Positions 34,897 through 45,164 are shown, numbered from the stretch's first letter. The stretch is DNA of 64,000 nucleotides from Pseudomonas paraglycinae (GCF_021601625.1 NZ_BQHR01000007.1:245865-309864), one strand, 5' to 3'. The notes: generated by a model not told the origin, from the sequence alone. Numbers and translations are program-made.

Positions 34897-36018
34897 TTAG
34901 CGTTTACGCAGAATCACACTACCAATCGAGTAACCGGCACCGAACGAACTCAGCACCGCCAGCGAGCCGGCCGCCAGATCGTCCTGATATTTGTGGAACG
35001 CAATCACGGAACCGGCGGAGCTGGTGTTGGCGTAGGTGTCGAGAATCACCGGGGCTTCTTCTTCGGTGGCTTCGCGACCCAGCAACTTGCGCACGATCAG
35101 GTGGTTCATGCTCAGGTTGGCCTGGTGCAGCCAGAAGCGCTTCACGTCACCGACGTTGAGCTTGTTCTCTTCCAGATGTTCGCCGATCAGCTCGGCGACC
35201 ATCGGGCACACGTCCTTGAACACCTTGCGGCCTTCCTGCACGAACAGTTTGTCGCGGGCGCCGATGCCCTCTTCCGCTGCGCGGTTGAGGAAGCCGAAGT
35301 TGTTGCGGATGTTGTTGGAGAACTTGGTCAGCAGTTTGGTGCTGACCACGTCGAACTGGTGTTTCGACGTTGCCAGATCGGCGCGCTCGATGATCACGGC
35401 AGTGGCGGCGTCACCGAAGATGAAATGGCTGTCGCGGTCACGGAAATTCAGGTGACCGGTGCAGACTTCCGGGTTGACCATCAGGATCGCCCGAGCCTGG
35501 CCAAGTTGCACGGTATTGGCGGCTTGCTGGATGCCGAAAGTCGCCGACGAGCAGGCAACGTTCATGTCGAAACCGAAACCCTGGATGCCCAGCGCTTCCT
35601 GGACTTCGATGGCGATGGCCGGGTAGGCGCGCTGCAGGTTGGAGCAGGCGACGATTACACCGTCGATGTCAGCGGCGGTCTTGCCGGCACGCTGCAGGGC
35701 TTGCTCGGCAGCGCCGATGGCCATCTGGCAGAGCACCGACCATTCGTCGTTGGAACGTTCCGGCAGACGTGGCGCCATGCGCGCAGGGTCGAGGATGCCA
35801 TCCTTGTCCATGACAAAGCGGCTCTTGATGCCGGAAGCTTTTTCGATGAACGCGGCGCTGGACTCGGTCAGGGCCTGGACTTCGCCGCTGGCGATGGCGT
35901 CGGCGTTGTCCGCGTTGAACTGGGCGACGTAGGTATTGAAAGACTGCACCAGCTCTTCGTTGGAGATGCTGTTGGCCGGGGTATACAGGCCGGTGCCGCT
36001 GATGACGACGTTATGCAT
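34897..36018 (-). CDS. beta-ketoacyl-ACP synthase III (FabH-like, PA3286 type)
   Basis: A 373-residue thiolase-fold condensing enzyme. The triad is Cys156 (NVACSSATFG), His298 (FWLHQANLSM) and Asn331 (TYANTSSAGS). It is longer than housekeeping FabH and resembles the P. aeruginosa PA3286 type, which is known to feed acyl-CoA from beta-oxidation (about C8) into fatty-acid synthesis by condensing it with malonyl-ACP. The start at 36018 gives the conserved MHNVVISGTG; the frame is open further upstream without homology. It lies just upstream of the sigma/anti-sigma genes on the same strand, separated by a hairpin. Confidence 0.9.
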   Translation of the reverse strand: MHNVVISGTGLYTPANSISNEELVQSFNTYVAQFNADNADAIASGEVQALTESSAAFIEKASGIKSRFVMDKDGILDPARMAPRLPERSNDEWSVLCQMAIGAAEQALQRAGKTAADIDGVIVACSNLQRAYPAIAIEVQEALGIQGFGFDMNVACSSATFGIQQAANTVQLGQARAILMVNPEVCTGHLNFRDRDSHFIFGDAATAVIIERADLATSKHQFDVVSTKLLTKFSNNIRNNFGFLNRAAEEGIGARDKLFVQEGRKVFKDVCPMVAELIGEHLEENKLNVGDVKRFWLHQANLSMNHLIVRKLLGREATEEEAPVILDTYANTSSAGSVIAFHKYQDDLAAGSLAVLSSFGAGYSIGSVILRKR

Positions 36019-36354
36019 GGTCGTTTCTCTAATCTGTTCAGGCAGAAAGTGCTGGCACCGACGTGCCAACACGCAAAGGGTCCATTCCCGTATAAGGGAC
36101 GCAAAAACCTGGCATCGCTTTATTCCGTTGCGCGGCCCGGCGAAGGCTCTGGGACGCGAAAACGGCATTTATGGTGGCGAAGTTTGCCATAACCGTGGCC
36201 ATTTGGCGTCTTTCTCAAGATCGACGCGCAATGATCGTTCCCACGCTCCTGCGTGGGAATGCAGCCCGTGACGCTCCGCGTCACTGGACGCGGAGCGTCC
36301 CCGAAGGCATTCCCACGCAGACGGTTCGACGCCTTGACGTGGGAACGATCAGTG
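36019..36354. other. spacer between the FabH-like gene and hrpA
   Basis: This 336-base gap holds the promoter region of the FabH-like gene, a palindrome TGGCAC-CGAC-GTGCCA at 36053-36068, and, adjacent to the hrpA stop, one copy of the GATCGTTCCCACG repeat. I see no gene in it. Confidence 0.6.
36233..36350 (+). repeat. GATCGTTCCCACG palindromic repeat, copy A
   Basis: A 118-base element bounded by GATCGTTCCCACG and CGTGGGAACGATC, with inner palindromes GACGCTCCGCGTC and GACGCGGAGCGTC. It ends five bases from the hrpA stop (36355-36357). Three further copies are at 52732, 57651 and 63851. Confidence 0.85.
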
Positions 36355-39300
36355 TCACTGTTCGACCTGGCTCCACTGCTTGTTCAGCCGTTTGTCGGAG
36401 ATCGGCACTTTCGTCCCCAACTGTTGGGCGAACAGCGAAACCCGATACTCCTCCAGCCACCAGCGATACAGCTCGAGCTGCGGATCGCGTTTGCCTTCCT
36501 GCGCATGCTTGGCCGCGCGGGTCTGGTATTGCGTCCAGAGCCCGGCGAGCTCGCCGCTCCACACCCGATCCTTCTGCACCTGCGCGCCCAGTTTCTCGAA
36601 ACGCTGCTCGACCGCTTTCAGGTAGCGCGGCAATTCCTTGAGCCAGAGCATCGGCGTTTCCCGCACGAACCCCGGATACACCAGATGACTGAGCTGCAGC
36701 TTGATGTCGTTGAGCGCCACCGCCTGAGCCAGGTCGATCTTGCCCTTGAAGCGTTTTTGCAGGCCGTGCCAGAGCTTGAGGATTTCCAGGGTCAGACGTG
36801 CCAAGCGCTCGGCGTGCTCGGTCCAGCTGCCGCGCTTGCGCTCGGCCAACGCGGCCAGACCCGCGCCATCACGCGGCAACGGGTCTTCGCCGTCGAGAAT
36901 GCAGCTGTCGAGGCTGGCCAGCAGAATGTCTTCGACCAGTGCATCGACCCGACCCAGTTCGCGGTAGAGCAGGCCCAGTTCGGTCAGGCCCGGCAACTTG
37001 CCGCGCAGGAACTTGGCCGGTTCCGCCAGCTGCTGCATCAACAGACGTTGCAAGGCGCGGCGGTGCTGGAACTCGGCTTCGGCCGGGGTCGAGAAGCGCC
37101 CTTCCTTGACCGTGCCGCCCTCTTCCACCAGCGCCGGATAGACCGTCATCGACAGCCCGGCAATCTTCTGCTGCGTCTTTTCCGCCACCGGCGCGAAGAC
37201 CTTGGCCTCCACCGGCTGCTGGCTTTTCGCGCTCTGCGGCACGGCCAAAGCAGCCTGGCTGGCTTCGGCGAAACGTGCGGTCAGCTCGGCCAGATCCCGG
37301 CCTTCGCCAAGGAACTTGCCTTGGCCGTCGACGATTTCCAGGTTCATCCGCAGGTGACTTTCGACTTGCTGCGCCGCTTCGGCCCAGGCTTCATCGCTGA
37401 CTCGCGCGCCGGTCATGCGCAGCAGTTCGCGGCCCAGCGCTTGCGGCAACGAACCTTCGGTAAACGTCATGCGTTGCAGCGCGGCCTTGATGAAGTCCGG
37501 CACCGGCACGAAGTTTTTGCGCAAGGCCTTGGGCAGGTTGCGCACCAGCGCAATGCACTTGGCCTCGATCAGCCCCGGCACCAGCCATTCCAGGCGTTCC
37601 GGCGGCAGCATCGGCAACAGCGGCGCCGGCACACGCAAAGTCACGCCGTCGCGTGGGTGATTCGGTTCGAAGTGATAACTCAGGGCCAGTTCCAGATCGC
37701 CGATGTGCAGCGTGTCCGGGTAATGCTGCGCGGTGACTTCGCTGGCTTCGCGGGCCAGCACGTCTTCCTCGCGCATGATCAGCAGTTGCGGGTCTTTCTG
37801 GCTGTTGACCCGATACCAACTGTCGAACGTCGCGGTCTGGTGAATTTCCGCCGGCAGCCGCGCGTCATAGAACGCGTAAAGGGTTTCCTCGTCGGCGAGA
37901 ATGTCCCGGCGACGGGCCTTGGCCTCCAGTTCGTCGAGCTGTTCGAGCAATTGCTTGTTGGCGGTCAGGCACTTGGCCCGGGACTGAATCTCGCCCCGCA
38001 CCAGACCTTCACGAATAAACAGCTCGCGCGAAACCACCGGATCCACCGGGCCGTAATGCACCGGTCGACGACCGACCACGATCAGGCCGAACAGGGTGAT
38101 CTGTTCGAACGCGACGACCTGGCCGCGCTTCTTCTCCCAGTGCGGTTCGAAGTGGTTCTTCTTGATCAGGTGCCCGGCCAGCGGCTCGATCCAGTCGGCG
38201 TCGATCTTCGCCACCATCCGCGCGTAGAGCTTGGTGGTTTCCACCAGTTCGGCAGTCATCACCCACTGCGGGCGCTTCTTGCCGATGCCCGACGACGGGT
38301 GAATCCAGAACCGCCGTTGACGGGCGCCAAGATAGTCGCCGTCCTCGGTTTTCTGGCCGATCTGGCTGAGCAGGCCGACCAGCACCGCTTTGTGCAGCTT
38401 CGGATAATCCGCCGGCTCTTTATTGAGGCTCAGCTGCAAATCGCGGCAGATCAGGCTCAACTGCCGATGGGAATCACGCCACTCGCGCAGACGCAGGTAG
38501 TTGAGGAAATTCTTGCGGCACCAGTTACGCAGCGGGCTCGCCGTCAGCGCCTGGCGCTGCTCTTCAAAACCGCGCCACAGATTGACCAGCCCGGCGAAGT
38601 CGGAGTCGGCGTCTTTCCACTGGGCGTGAGCCTGGTCGGCAGCTTGCTGACGCTCCGGCGGACGCTCGCGCGGGTCCTGAATCGACATGGCGCTGGCGAC
38701 GATCAGCACTTCCTGCAGGCTGCCGAGCTTTGCCGCTTCCAGCAGCATGCGGCCCATGCGCGGGTCCACCGGCAGGCGCGCCAATTGGCGGCCGAGCGGG
38801 GTCAGTTGACTGTTGCGATCTACCGCCGAGAGTTCTTGCAGCAGGTTGAAACCGTCGCTGATCGCCTTGCCGTCTGGCGGCTCTATAAACGGGAAATCGG
38901 TGATCTCGCCAAGGCGCAGATGGAGCATCTGCAGAATCACCGCCGCGAGGTTGGTGCGCAGGATTTCCGGATCGGTGAATTCCGGGCGACCGAGGAAATC
39001 CTCTTCGCTGTACAAGCGCACGCAGATGCCCGGCTCGACCCGGCCGCAGCGACCTTTACGCTGGTTGGCGCTGGCCTGGGAAATCGCTTCGATCGGCAGC
39101 CGCTGAACCTTGGCGCGGTAGCTGTAGCGGCTGATGCGCGCGGTGCCGCTGTCGATCACGTAACGGATGCCCGGCACGGTCAGCGAAGTTTCGGCGACGT
39201 TGGTCGCCAGCACCACGCGACGACCCGGGTGCGACTGGAAAATCCGCTGCTGCTCGGCCGGCGACAGGCGCGCGTACAACGGCAGGATTTCCGTGTGTTT

Positions 39301-40266
39301 GAGCTGGGCCTTGCGCAGCATGTCGGCGGCGTCGCGGATCTCGCGCTCGCCCGGCAGGAACACCAGCACGTCACCGGGACTGCGGCGCTCGCTGCGTTCA
39401 TAGGCGGCGATTTCGTCGAGGGTGGCGAGGATCGCCTGATCGACAGTCAGGTCGTCCTCGACGCGGTTGCCCTCTTCGTCCTGCTCAAGCGTCAGCGGGC
39501 GATACCAGGTTTCAACCGGGAAGGTGCGGCCGGACACTTCGACAATCGGCGCATCGTCGAAATGCCTGGAGAAACGCTCCAGATCGATGGTCGCCGAGGT
39601 GATGATGACTTTCAGGTCCGGACGACGCGGCAGCAGGGTTTTCAGGTAACCGAGCAGGAAGTCGATGTTGAGGCTGCGTTCGTGGGCTTCGTCGACGATG
39701 ATCGTGTCGTAGCGTTCGAGGTAGCGATCGTTCTGGGTTTCGGCCAGCAGGATGCCGTCGGTCATCAGTTTGATCAGGGTGTTCGAATCGCTTTGGTCTT
39801 CGAAGCGCACCTGATAACCGACCAGTGCGCCCAGCGGCGTGCCGAGTTCTTCGGCAACCCGACTGGCCACGCTGCGCGCCGCAATTCGGCGAGGCTGGGT
39901 ATGGCCAATCAGACCATGCTGGCCGCGACCGATCTCCAGACAGATTTTCGGCAATTGGGTGGTTTTGCCCGAGCCGGTTTCGCCGGCGATGATCAGCACC
40001 TGGTGCTTTTCCAGGGCCTTCTTGATTTCGTCACGCTTGGCCGCGATCGGCAGGCTGTCGTCGTAACGGATCACCGGCAGGCTGGCCTTGCGCGCCAGCA
40101 CCTGATCGCAGGACGCCTGCATGCGCGCCACCCACTGGGCCAGCTTGGCCTCGTCGGGTTTCTTGCGCAGCTCAAGCAACTGCCGCCGCAGCCGGTGGCG
40201 GTCGGCGAGCATGGCGTGATCAAGGTTTTTCAGCAGTTTGTCGATGGAGGGCGATTCGTCGGTCAT
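36355..40266 (-). CDS. hrpA: ATP-dependent RNA helicase HrpA
   Basis: A 1303-residue DEAH-box helicase, matching E. coli HrpA in length. The Walker A is AGETGSGKTTQLPK, the DEAH box is VDEAHERSLN, and SATIDLERFSRHF, QRKGRCGRVEPG and the C-terminal DUF3418-type region complete it. HrpA-type helicases unwind RNA during translation and rescue stalled ribosomes; the C-terminal third is specific to proteobacteria. The ATG at 40266 gives MTDESPSIDKLL. It is read towards copy A of the repeat and is separated from aceK by a long hairpin repeat. Confidence 0.95.
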   Translation of the reverse strand: MTDESPSIDKLLKNLDHAMLADRHRLRRQLLELRKKPDEAKLAQWVARMQASCDQVLARKASLPVIRYDDSLPIAAKRDEIKKALEKHQVLIIAGETGSGKTTQLPKICLEIGRGQHGLIGHTQPRRIAARSVASRVAEELGTPLGALVGYQVRFEDQSDSNTLIKLMTDGILLAETQNDRYLERYDTIIVDEAHERSLNIDFLLGYLKTLLPRRPDLKVIITSATIDLERFSRHFDDAPIVEVSGRTFPVETWYRPLTLEQDEEGNRVEDDLTVDQAILATLDEIAAYERSERRSPGDVLVFLPGEREIRDAADMLRKAQLKHTEILPLYARLSPAEQQRIFQSHPGRRVVLATNVAETSLTVPGIRYVIDSGTARISRYSYRAKVQRLPIEAISQASANQRKGRCGRVEPGICVRLYSEEDFLGRPEFTDPEILRTNLAAVILQMLHLRLGEITDFPFIEPPDGKAISDGFNLLQELSAVDRNSQLTPLGRQLARLPVDPRMGRMLLEAAKLGSLQEVLIVASAMSIQDPRERPPERQQAADQAHAQWKDADSDFAGLVNLWRGFEEQRQALTASPLRNWCRKNFLNYLRLREWRDSHRQLSLICRDLQLSLNKEPADYPKLHKAVLVGLLSQIGQKTEDGDYLGARQRRFWIHPSSGIGKKRPQWVMTAELVETTKLYARMVAKIDADWIEPLAGHLIKKNHFEPHWEKKRGQVVAFEQITLFGLIVVGRRPVHYGPVDPVVSRELFIREGLVRGEIQSRAKCLTANKQLLEQLDELEAKARRRDILADEETLYAFYDARLPAEIHQTATFDSWYRVNSQKDPQLLIMREEDVLAREASEVTAQHYPDTLHIGDLELALSYHFEPNHPRDGVTLRVPAPLLPMLPPERLEWLVPGLIEAKCIALVRNLPKALRKNFVPVPDFIKAALQRMTFTEGSLPQALGRELLRMTGARVSDEAWAEAAQQVESHLRMNLEIVDGQGKFLGEGRDLAELTARFAEASQAALAVPQSAKSQQPVEAKVFAPVAEKTQQKIAGLSMTVYPALVEEGGTVKEGRFSTPAEAEFQHRRALQRLLMQQLAEPAKFLRGKLPGLTELGLLYRELGRVDALVEDILLASLDSCILDGEDPLPRDGAGLAALAERKRGSWTEHAERLARLTLEILKLWHGLQKRFKGKIDLAQAVALNDIKLQLSHLVYPGFVRETPMLWLKELPRYLKAVEQRFEKLGAQVQKDRVWSGELAGLWTQYQTRAAKHAQEGKRDPQLELYRWWLEEYRVSLFAQQLGTKVPISDKRLNKQWSQVEQ

Positions 40267-40326
40267 CGGGTACGCAATTCGGTCGTCTAGTGGCGCAAGG
40301 ACGCGATTGTCGCAGAAAAGCAGCTA

Positions 40327-40399
40327 CAAGCGGCAAGCTACAAGCCGCAAGTTGAAAGCGGCGTTTGACTTGAGGCTTGTAGCTTGCTGCTTGCGGCTG
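40327..40399. repeat. long AGCTACAAGC-type hairpin repeat
   Basis: GCGGCAAGCTACAAGCC (40330-40346) pairs with GGCTTGTAGCTTGCTGC (40374-40390) with one mismatch; neighbouring bases (AGCTACAAGCGGC, GCTTGCGGCTGC) extend the symmetry. Elements of this type are scattered between genes in fluorescent pseudomonads. It lies between the aceK stop and the hrpA start. Confidence 0.7.
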
Positions 40400-40401
40400 C
40401 T

Positions 40402-42123
40402 TTATTCGTTATCGAGGCCCTTTCGCCGATACGGAAAGACGTCGATGACTTTCCCCGCCCGAATCGCCTCCTGCAATCCCTTCCAGTAATCAGCGTTGTA
40501 CAACTCGCCATGCAACTGATAGAACAGTTTGCGCTGCGCCGAATCGGCAAACAGAAACGGCGGAAACTCCTCGGGGAACACATCCAGCGGCCCGATCGAA
40601 TACCACGGTTCGGAGGCCATTTCATCCTCCGGCGTGCGCGGTGCCGGGATGTGGCGGAAGTTCGCTTCGGTGAGGAAACAGATCTCGTCGTAGTCGTAGA
40701 ACACCACCCGACCATGGCGGGTGACGCCGAAGTTCTTCAGCAGCATATCGCCGGGGAAAATGTTGGCCGCCGCCAGTTGCTTGATCGCCAGCCCGTAGTC
40801 CTCTAGCGCCTCGCGTACCTGGGCTTCGTTGGCGTTGTCCAGATACAGGTTGAGCGGGGTCATCCGGCGTTCGGTCCAGCAGTGGCGGATCAACACCGTT
40901 TCGCCTTCCAGCGACACCGTGGACGGCGCGACTTCCAGCAATTCCGCCAGGCACGCCGGCTCGAACTTGCTCAGGGGAAACCGGAAGTCGGCGAATTCCT
41001 GGGTATCGGCCATGCGCCCAACGCGGTCGACACTTTTCACCAGTCGGTACTTCTCGATCACTGTGGCGCGGTCGACGTTTTTCGACGGCGAGAACCGGTC
41101 CTTGATGATCTTGAACACGGTGTTGAAGCCCGGCAGCGTGAACACGCTCATGACCATGCCGCGCACGCCCGGCGCCATGATGAACTGGTCGTCGGTGTTG
41201 GCCAGGTGGTTGATCAGGGCGCGGTAGAACTCGGATTTACCGTGCTTGTAGAAACCGATCGAGGTGTACAGCTCGGCGATGTGCTTGCCCGGCAGGATGC
41301 GTTTGAGGAAACCGATAAACTCCGCGGGCACCGGCACATCCACCATGAAATACGAGCGGGTGAACGAGAAGATGATCGACACATCGGCTTCGTCGGTGAT
41401 CAACGCATCGATCTGAATCCCCCGCCCTTCGCGGTGCAGCAGCGGAATCACCAGCGGCCATTGATCGTCGTTGGTGTAGATGCGCCCGACCAGGTATGCG
41501 CCCTTGTTGCGGTACAGCACCGAGGAAAACAGCTCGACGCTCAGCTCTGGATCCTTGCACACCCAGTCCGGCAGATTCTCGCGCAGTTGCGCTTCCAGAC
41601 GCTGCAAGTCGCCTGGCAGATCGGCATAAGCCTCGCTGAAACGGTAATCGGCAAAGATGCTCGCGAGCATGCCCGATATCTGCCCTTGCGGTTTATAGGT
41701 GCGGGTTTGCGCGGCCCGTGCCCGACGCAGGCTTGGCCGGGTGGTGTGGATGAACATGCAGCCGTCGCTGATCAGGTCGTGGCTGAACAGGCCGCAGAAA
41801 ATCGAGTTGTACCAGGTCTCGGACAGCTCATCGTCGAAGCGCAGGTCGATGATGCTGATGTAGGCGCTTTTCACCAGCGGCCAGCAGGTGACGTCCATCA
41901 AGGTGTCCGGCTCGAAATACTCGCGCAGGCGGGCGACGGTTTCACCGACCTTTTCTTCGTAGAGGTTGATCCGTGCCGCCGACGCGGTTTGCGTGTCCTG
42001 CCAGCGGGCCTGCTCGAAGCGCTCCCGGGCGCCGTCGGTGATCCGCCGGAAATGCTCGCGGTAATCGTCAAAGCCATCGAGGATCAGGCGGGCGATGTCG
42101 GTGGCTGGCCATTGCTGCGGCAT
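40402..42123 (-). CDS. aceK: isocitrate dehydrogenase kinase/phosphatase
   Basis: A 573-residue bifunctional enzyme that phosphorylates and dephosphorylates isocitrate dehydrogenase to steer carbon into the glyoxylate shunt. Family-specific segments include [50 protein letters not shown] (shorter: [13 protein letters not shown]), [20 protein letters not shown] and [14 protein letters not shown]. The start at 42123 (MPQQWPATD) has GAGG eight bases upstream and fits known AceK lengths (E. coli about 578). It is not next to aceA or aceB, unlike in enterobacteria, which is usual in Pseudomonas. Confidence 0.95.
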   Translation of the reverse strand: MPQQWPATDIARLILDGFDDYREHFRRITDGARERFEQARWQDTQTASAARINLYEEKVGETVARLREYFEPDTLMDVTCWPLVKSAYISIIDLRFDDELSETWYNSIFCGLFSHDLISDGCMFIHTTRPSLRRARAAQTRTYKPQGQISGMLASIFADYRFSEAYADLPGDLQRLEAQLRENLPDWVCKDPELSVELFSSVLYRNKGAYLVGRIYTNDDQWPLVIPLLHREGRGIQIDALITDEADVSIIFSFTRSYFMVDVPVPAEFIGFLKRILPGKHIAELYTSIGFYKHGKSEFYRALINHLANTDDQFIMAPGVRGMVMSVFTLPGFNTVFKIIKDRFSPSKNVDRATVIEKYRLVKSVDRVGRMADTQEFADFRFPLSKFEPACLAELLEVAPSTVSLEGETVLIRHCWTERRMTPLNLYLDNANEAQVREALEDYGLAIKQLAAANIFPGDMLLKNFGVTRHGRVVFYDYDEICFLTEANFRHIPAPRTPEDEMASEPWYSIGPLDVFPEEFPPFLFADSAQRKLFYQLHGELYNADYWKGLQEAIRAGKVIDVFPYRRKGLDNE

Positions 42124-42532
42124 AGATGAGACCTCTGCGGGAATTGGAGAATCTGTGCTCGAAGGCCTGAGCTTAGCCACGGAAGCGGGCGCAGGAGAAG
42201 CGCAATTTCTGCCAAATTCTCTTGCGGCTTGTACAACGACACAGTTTTTATCAAAGTTTTTTTAATCGACCGTTCGGTCAGTAAACGCCCACTTCGGTTC
42301 TCCCTACACTGGGCGCCAGCCCGCGTGTTGTCTGGGTTTCGGATCCAATTCAGCAGCGACATCTCTAGCCTGCGCTTCTGCCCGACTTGTTCATGCCTGT
42401 CCATTCCCTACAGCAATTGGCCTTACCAAGATAGTGGCACTTTGATATACAGCCCGCCATCACCCGCCTCACAACAAGATCCTCGGCCCACGAGGACGAC
42501 CTCTCTCCCCCCAAAGCCCAAGGAGCACATTG
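42124..42532. other. divergent regulatory region between aceK and the chemoreceptor gene
   Basis: This 409-base region has no supported gene. It contains a perfect GACCG-TT-CGGTC palindrome (42268-42279) in an AT-rich patch. AAGGAG at 42520-42525 is the ribosome binding site of the chemoreceptor gene. Confidence 0.6.
42268..42279. promoter_or_regulatory. TetR-type operator candidate
   Basis: GACCG-TT-CGGTC is a perfect inverted repeat with a two-base centre, the form used by many TetR-family repressors. It is flanked by AT-rich sequence as in a promoter. No TetR-family gene is present in the window, so the cognate regulator would be encoded elsewhere. Confidence 0.4.
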
Positions 42533-44158
42533 ATGACTATCCGGAATCTGCGCATCGGTTTGCGCGCCAGTTTGTGTTTTGCCGTTCTGGCCAGTCTGCT
42601 GGTGGTGGTTGGCCTGTTCGGTCTGGGCCAGATGAAAACCCTGCGCGAGAGCGCGGCGGTGATCGAAGAATCGTGGATGCCCAGCATAGAAAGCATCCAT
42701 GACGCGGCGGCGAACATCGCCAGCATCCGCCTCGAATCCCTGCGCCTGATCACCAGCACCCAGGCTGCCGTTCGCGAACGCAGCAAGGGCCTTCTCACCG
42801 CGCAACGCCAGGAATTGCTCAAACGCCTCGACGACCACAAAGCCCTGATCGCCAACGATCAGGAACGGGCAATGCTGGATAGCCTGAGCGCCGATACGGC
42901 CAAGTACCTGAGCATCCTCGACCAGATCATCAAACAGCTCGACGCCGGACAAAGCGAACTGGCCTACACGCGCCTCAACAATGAACTGGCGCCCCAAGGC
43001 AGGGTACTCGACAAAACGCTGGAGCAAATGATCAGCCTCAATCAGCAAGGTGCGGATACCGCCGCCAAGTCTGCTGCGGCGATGTATCAGCAGGCGCTTT
43101 GGATCGTCGCCACAATCATCGTCATCGCCCTGATTGCCACGTTGTTGCTGGCCTGGTTGCTGACCCGCAGCATCACCGAGCCGATCAATCAGGCGCTGAA
43201 CGTGGCACGGCGGATTGCTTCGGGAGACCTCAGTGGTCGCATCGACAGCGAGGGTCGTGATGAAGCGGCGCAGTTGCTCACGGCTCTGGCCGAGATGCAG
43301 GGCAATCTGCGTTCGACCATTCGCGGCATCAGCGAGTCGGCCCAGCAACTGGCCTCCGCCGCCGAGGAAATGAGTTCGGTGATGGAACAGAGCACCCGCG
43401 GCCTGCAACAGCAGAATGACCAGATCGAACAGGCGGCCACGGCGGTCACCGAGATGAGCACGGCGGTCGATGAAGTGGCCGCCAATGCGGTGTCCAGTGC
43501 CGAAGCGTCCGAAGCCTCGAACGAGGACAGCAAGCACGGGCATGTGCAGGTCAGCGAGACCATCAGTTCGATTCAGGAACTGGTCAGTGCCGTGCTCGGT
43601 GCATCCGAACAGGCCGAGGGCCTTGCGACCCAGGCCCAGGACATCAGCAAGGTGCTGGAGGTGATTCGCGGCATCGCCGGGCAGACCAACCTGCTGGCGC
43701 TTAACGCCGCCATTGAAGCGGCGCGAGCCGGCGAGGCCGGGCGTGGGTTTGCAGTGGTTGCCGACGAAGTCCGCTCGCTGGCCCAGCGCACGCAGAACTC
43801 CACCGAAGAAATCGAGCTGATGATCAGCAGCATTCAGCAAGGCACCAGCGCCACCGTCGGCGCTTTGCAAACCAGCGCCGAGCAGGCCAGCCACACCCTG
43901 CGCCGGGCCAACAGCGCCGGCCATGCACTGGAGAAAATCACCGCGTCGATCTCGCAGATCAACCAGCGCAACCTGGTGATCGCCAGCGCCGCCGAGCAAC
44001 AGGCGTTGGTGGCCCGGGAAGTCGACGAAAACCTGGTGACCATCCGCGATCTGTCGACCCAGACCGCTGCCGGCGCCACCCAGACGTCTGCCGCCAGCCA
44101 GGAACTGTCACGGCTGGCCGTCGACCTGAACGGATTGGTGACGCGCTTCGTGATCTGA
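42533..44158 (+). CDS. methyl-accepting chemotaxis protein
   Basis: A 541-residue chemoreceptor. Membrane helices lie near residues 12-32 and 187-209. Between them is a periplasmic four-helix-bundle domain of about 150 residues ([20 protein letters not shown], shortened to [16 protein letters not shown]). A HAMP domain follows (from [18 protein letters not shown]), then the signalling domain with the tip [20 protein letters not shown]. No CheR/CheB pentapeptide is seen at the C-terminus. The ligand is not predictable. The ATG at 42533 has AGGAG seven bases upstream; a TTG three bases earlier is less likely. Confidence 0.93.
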   Translation: MTIRNLRIGLRASLCFAVLASLLVVVGLFGLGQMKTLRESAAVIEESWMPSIESIHDAAANIASIRLESLRLITSTQAAVRERSKGLLTAQRQELLKRLDDHKALIANDQERAMLDSLSADTAKYLSILDQIIKQLDAGQSELAYTRLNNELAPQGRVLDKTLEQMISLNQQGADTAAKSAAAMYQQALWIVATIIVIALIATLLLAWLLTRSITEPINQALNVARRIASGDLSGRIDSEGRDEAAQLLTALAEMQGNLRSTIRGISESAQQLASAAEEMSSVMEQSTRGLQQQNDQIEQAATAVTEMSTAVDEVAANAVSSAEASEASNEDSKHGHVQVSETISSIQELVSAVLGASEQAEGLATQAQDISKVLEVIRGIAGQTNLLALNAAIEAARAGEAGRGFAVVADEVRSLAQRTQNSTEEIELMISSIQQGTSATVGALQTSAEQASHTLRRANSAGHALEKITASISQINQRNLVIASAAEQQALVAREVDENLVTIRDLSTQTAAGATQTSAASQELSRLAVDLNGLVTRFVI

Positions 44159-44242
44159 TCAGACAATTAAATGCCGGAATAGCGGTTGCCATCGCCGGGG
44201 CCCTCGGCAACACTCTCGTCCCGATCAAGGAAGGAGTGGCCC

Positions 44243-45151
44243 GTGAGCCCTGTCGATATTTTCCGCATGTTGTCGCTGGCTGCCATCTGGGGCGCGAGCT
44301 TCCTGTTCATGCGCATCATCGCGCCCGCGATCGGGACGGTTCCGACCGGATTTTTCCGCGTTTCGATTGCTGCCGTCGGCTTGTTGGTGATTCTCGGGCT
44401 GATGCGCATCAGCTGGGATTTCAAAGGCAAGCTCAAGACCGTGATGATGCTTGGCGTGATCAACTCCGGCGTTCCGGCCACCTTGTATTCAGTTGCCGCC
44501 CAGGTGCTGCCGGCCGGTTATTCGGCGATCTTCAACGCCACCACGCCGTTGATGGGCGTGTTGATCGGCGGGTTGTTCTTCAGTGAAAAACTGACGCTGG
44601 CCAAACTCGCCGGGGTGTTCCTCGGCCTGCTCGGGGTGGGCGTGCTGACCCGCGCCGGCCCGGTCGCGTTCGATCTGCCACTGTTGATGGGCGCCGTTGC
44701 CTGCCTGCTCGCGACCACCTGCTATGGCTTCGCCGGGTTCCTCGCCCGACGCTGGCTGGATCAGGCCGGCGGGCTCGACAGTCGTCTGTCGGCGCTGGGC
44801 AGCATGCTCGGTGCGACCCTGTTCCTGTTGCCGCTGTTCGGTTACAGCATCATCACTCAGCCGCCGGTGAGCTGGGGTGGCTGGAATGTCTGGCTGTCGC
44901 TGCTGGGCCTGGGTCTGGGCTGCACCGCGTTTGCCTACATCATTTACTTCCGCCTGCTGAGCTCCATCGGGCCGGTGAAGTCGATGACGGTGACCTTCAT
45001 GATTCCGCCGTTCGGCGTGTTGTGGGGGGCGCTGTTTCTCGATGAGCCGCTGTCGATGGCCCACTTGTATGGCGGGGTCTTGATCGCGATTGCGCTGTGG
45101 CTGGTGCTGAAACCCGCTGTGGTGAAACCGGCAGAAATCACCGCCCGCTGA
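44243..45151 (+). CDS. EamA/DMT-family transporter
   Basis: A 302-residue protein with ten predicted membrane helices in two EamA repeats. The GTG at 44243 has AAGGAAGGAG just upstream and gives MSPVDIFRMLSLAAIWGASF, a normal EamA start (SLAAIWGASFLFMRI). Second-half motifs are LGCTAFAYIIYFRLL, IPPFGVLWGALFLDEPLS. Export of amino acids or other metabolites is usual for the family; substrate unknown. It converges on another EamA gene 57 bases further on, with a shared terminator between them. Confidence 0.88.
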   Translation: MSPVDIFRMLSLAAIWGASFLFMRIIAPAIGTVPTGFFRVSIAAVGLLVILGLMRISWDFKGKLKTVMMLGVINSGVPATLYSVAAQVLPAGYSAIFNATTPLMGVLIGGLFFSEKLTLAKLAGVFLGLLGVGVLTRAGPVAFDLPLLMGAVACLLATTCYGFAGFLARRWLDQAGGLDSRLSALGSMLGATLFLLPLFGYSIITQPPVSWGGWNVWLSLLGLGLGCTAFAYIIYFRLLSSIGPVKSMTVTFMIPPFGVLWGALFLDEPLSMAHLYGGVLIAIALWLVLKPAVVKPAEITAR

Positions 45152-45164
45152 TTCGCAGATGCAC

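Noticed and set aside
36053-36068. TGGCAC-containing palindrome looking like a sigma-54 -24 element.
   Set aside because: No TTGC/-12 element at the required spacing on either strand; kept only as an unexplained palindrome.
36253-40290. A 1345-codon open frame on the plus strand.
   Set aside because: It is the antisense shadow of hrpA in GC-rich DNA; composition is Arg/Gln/Leu/His-heavy and no family is recognisable, whereas hrpA has all helicase motifs.
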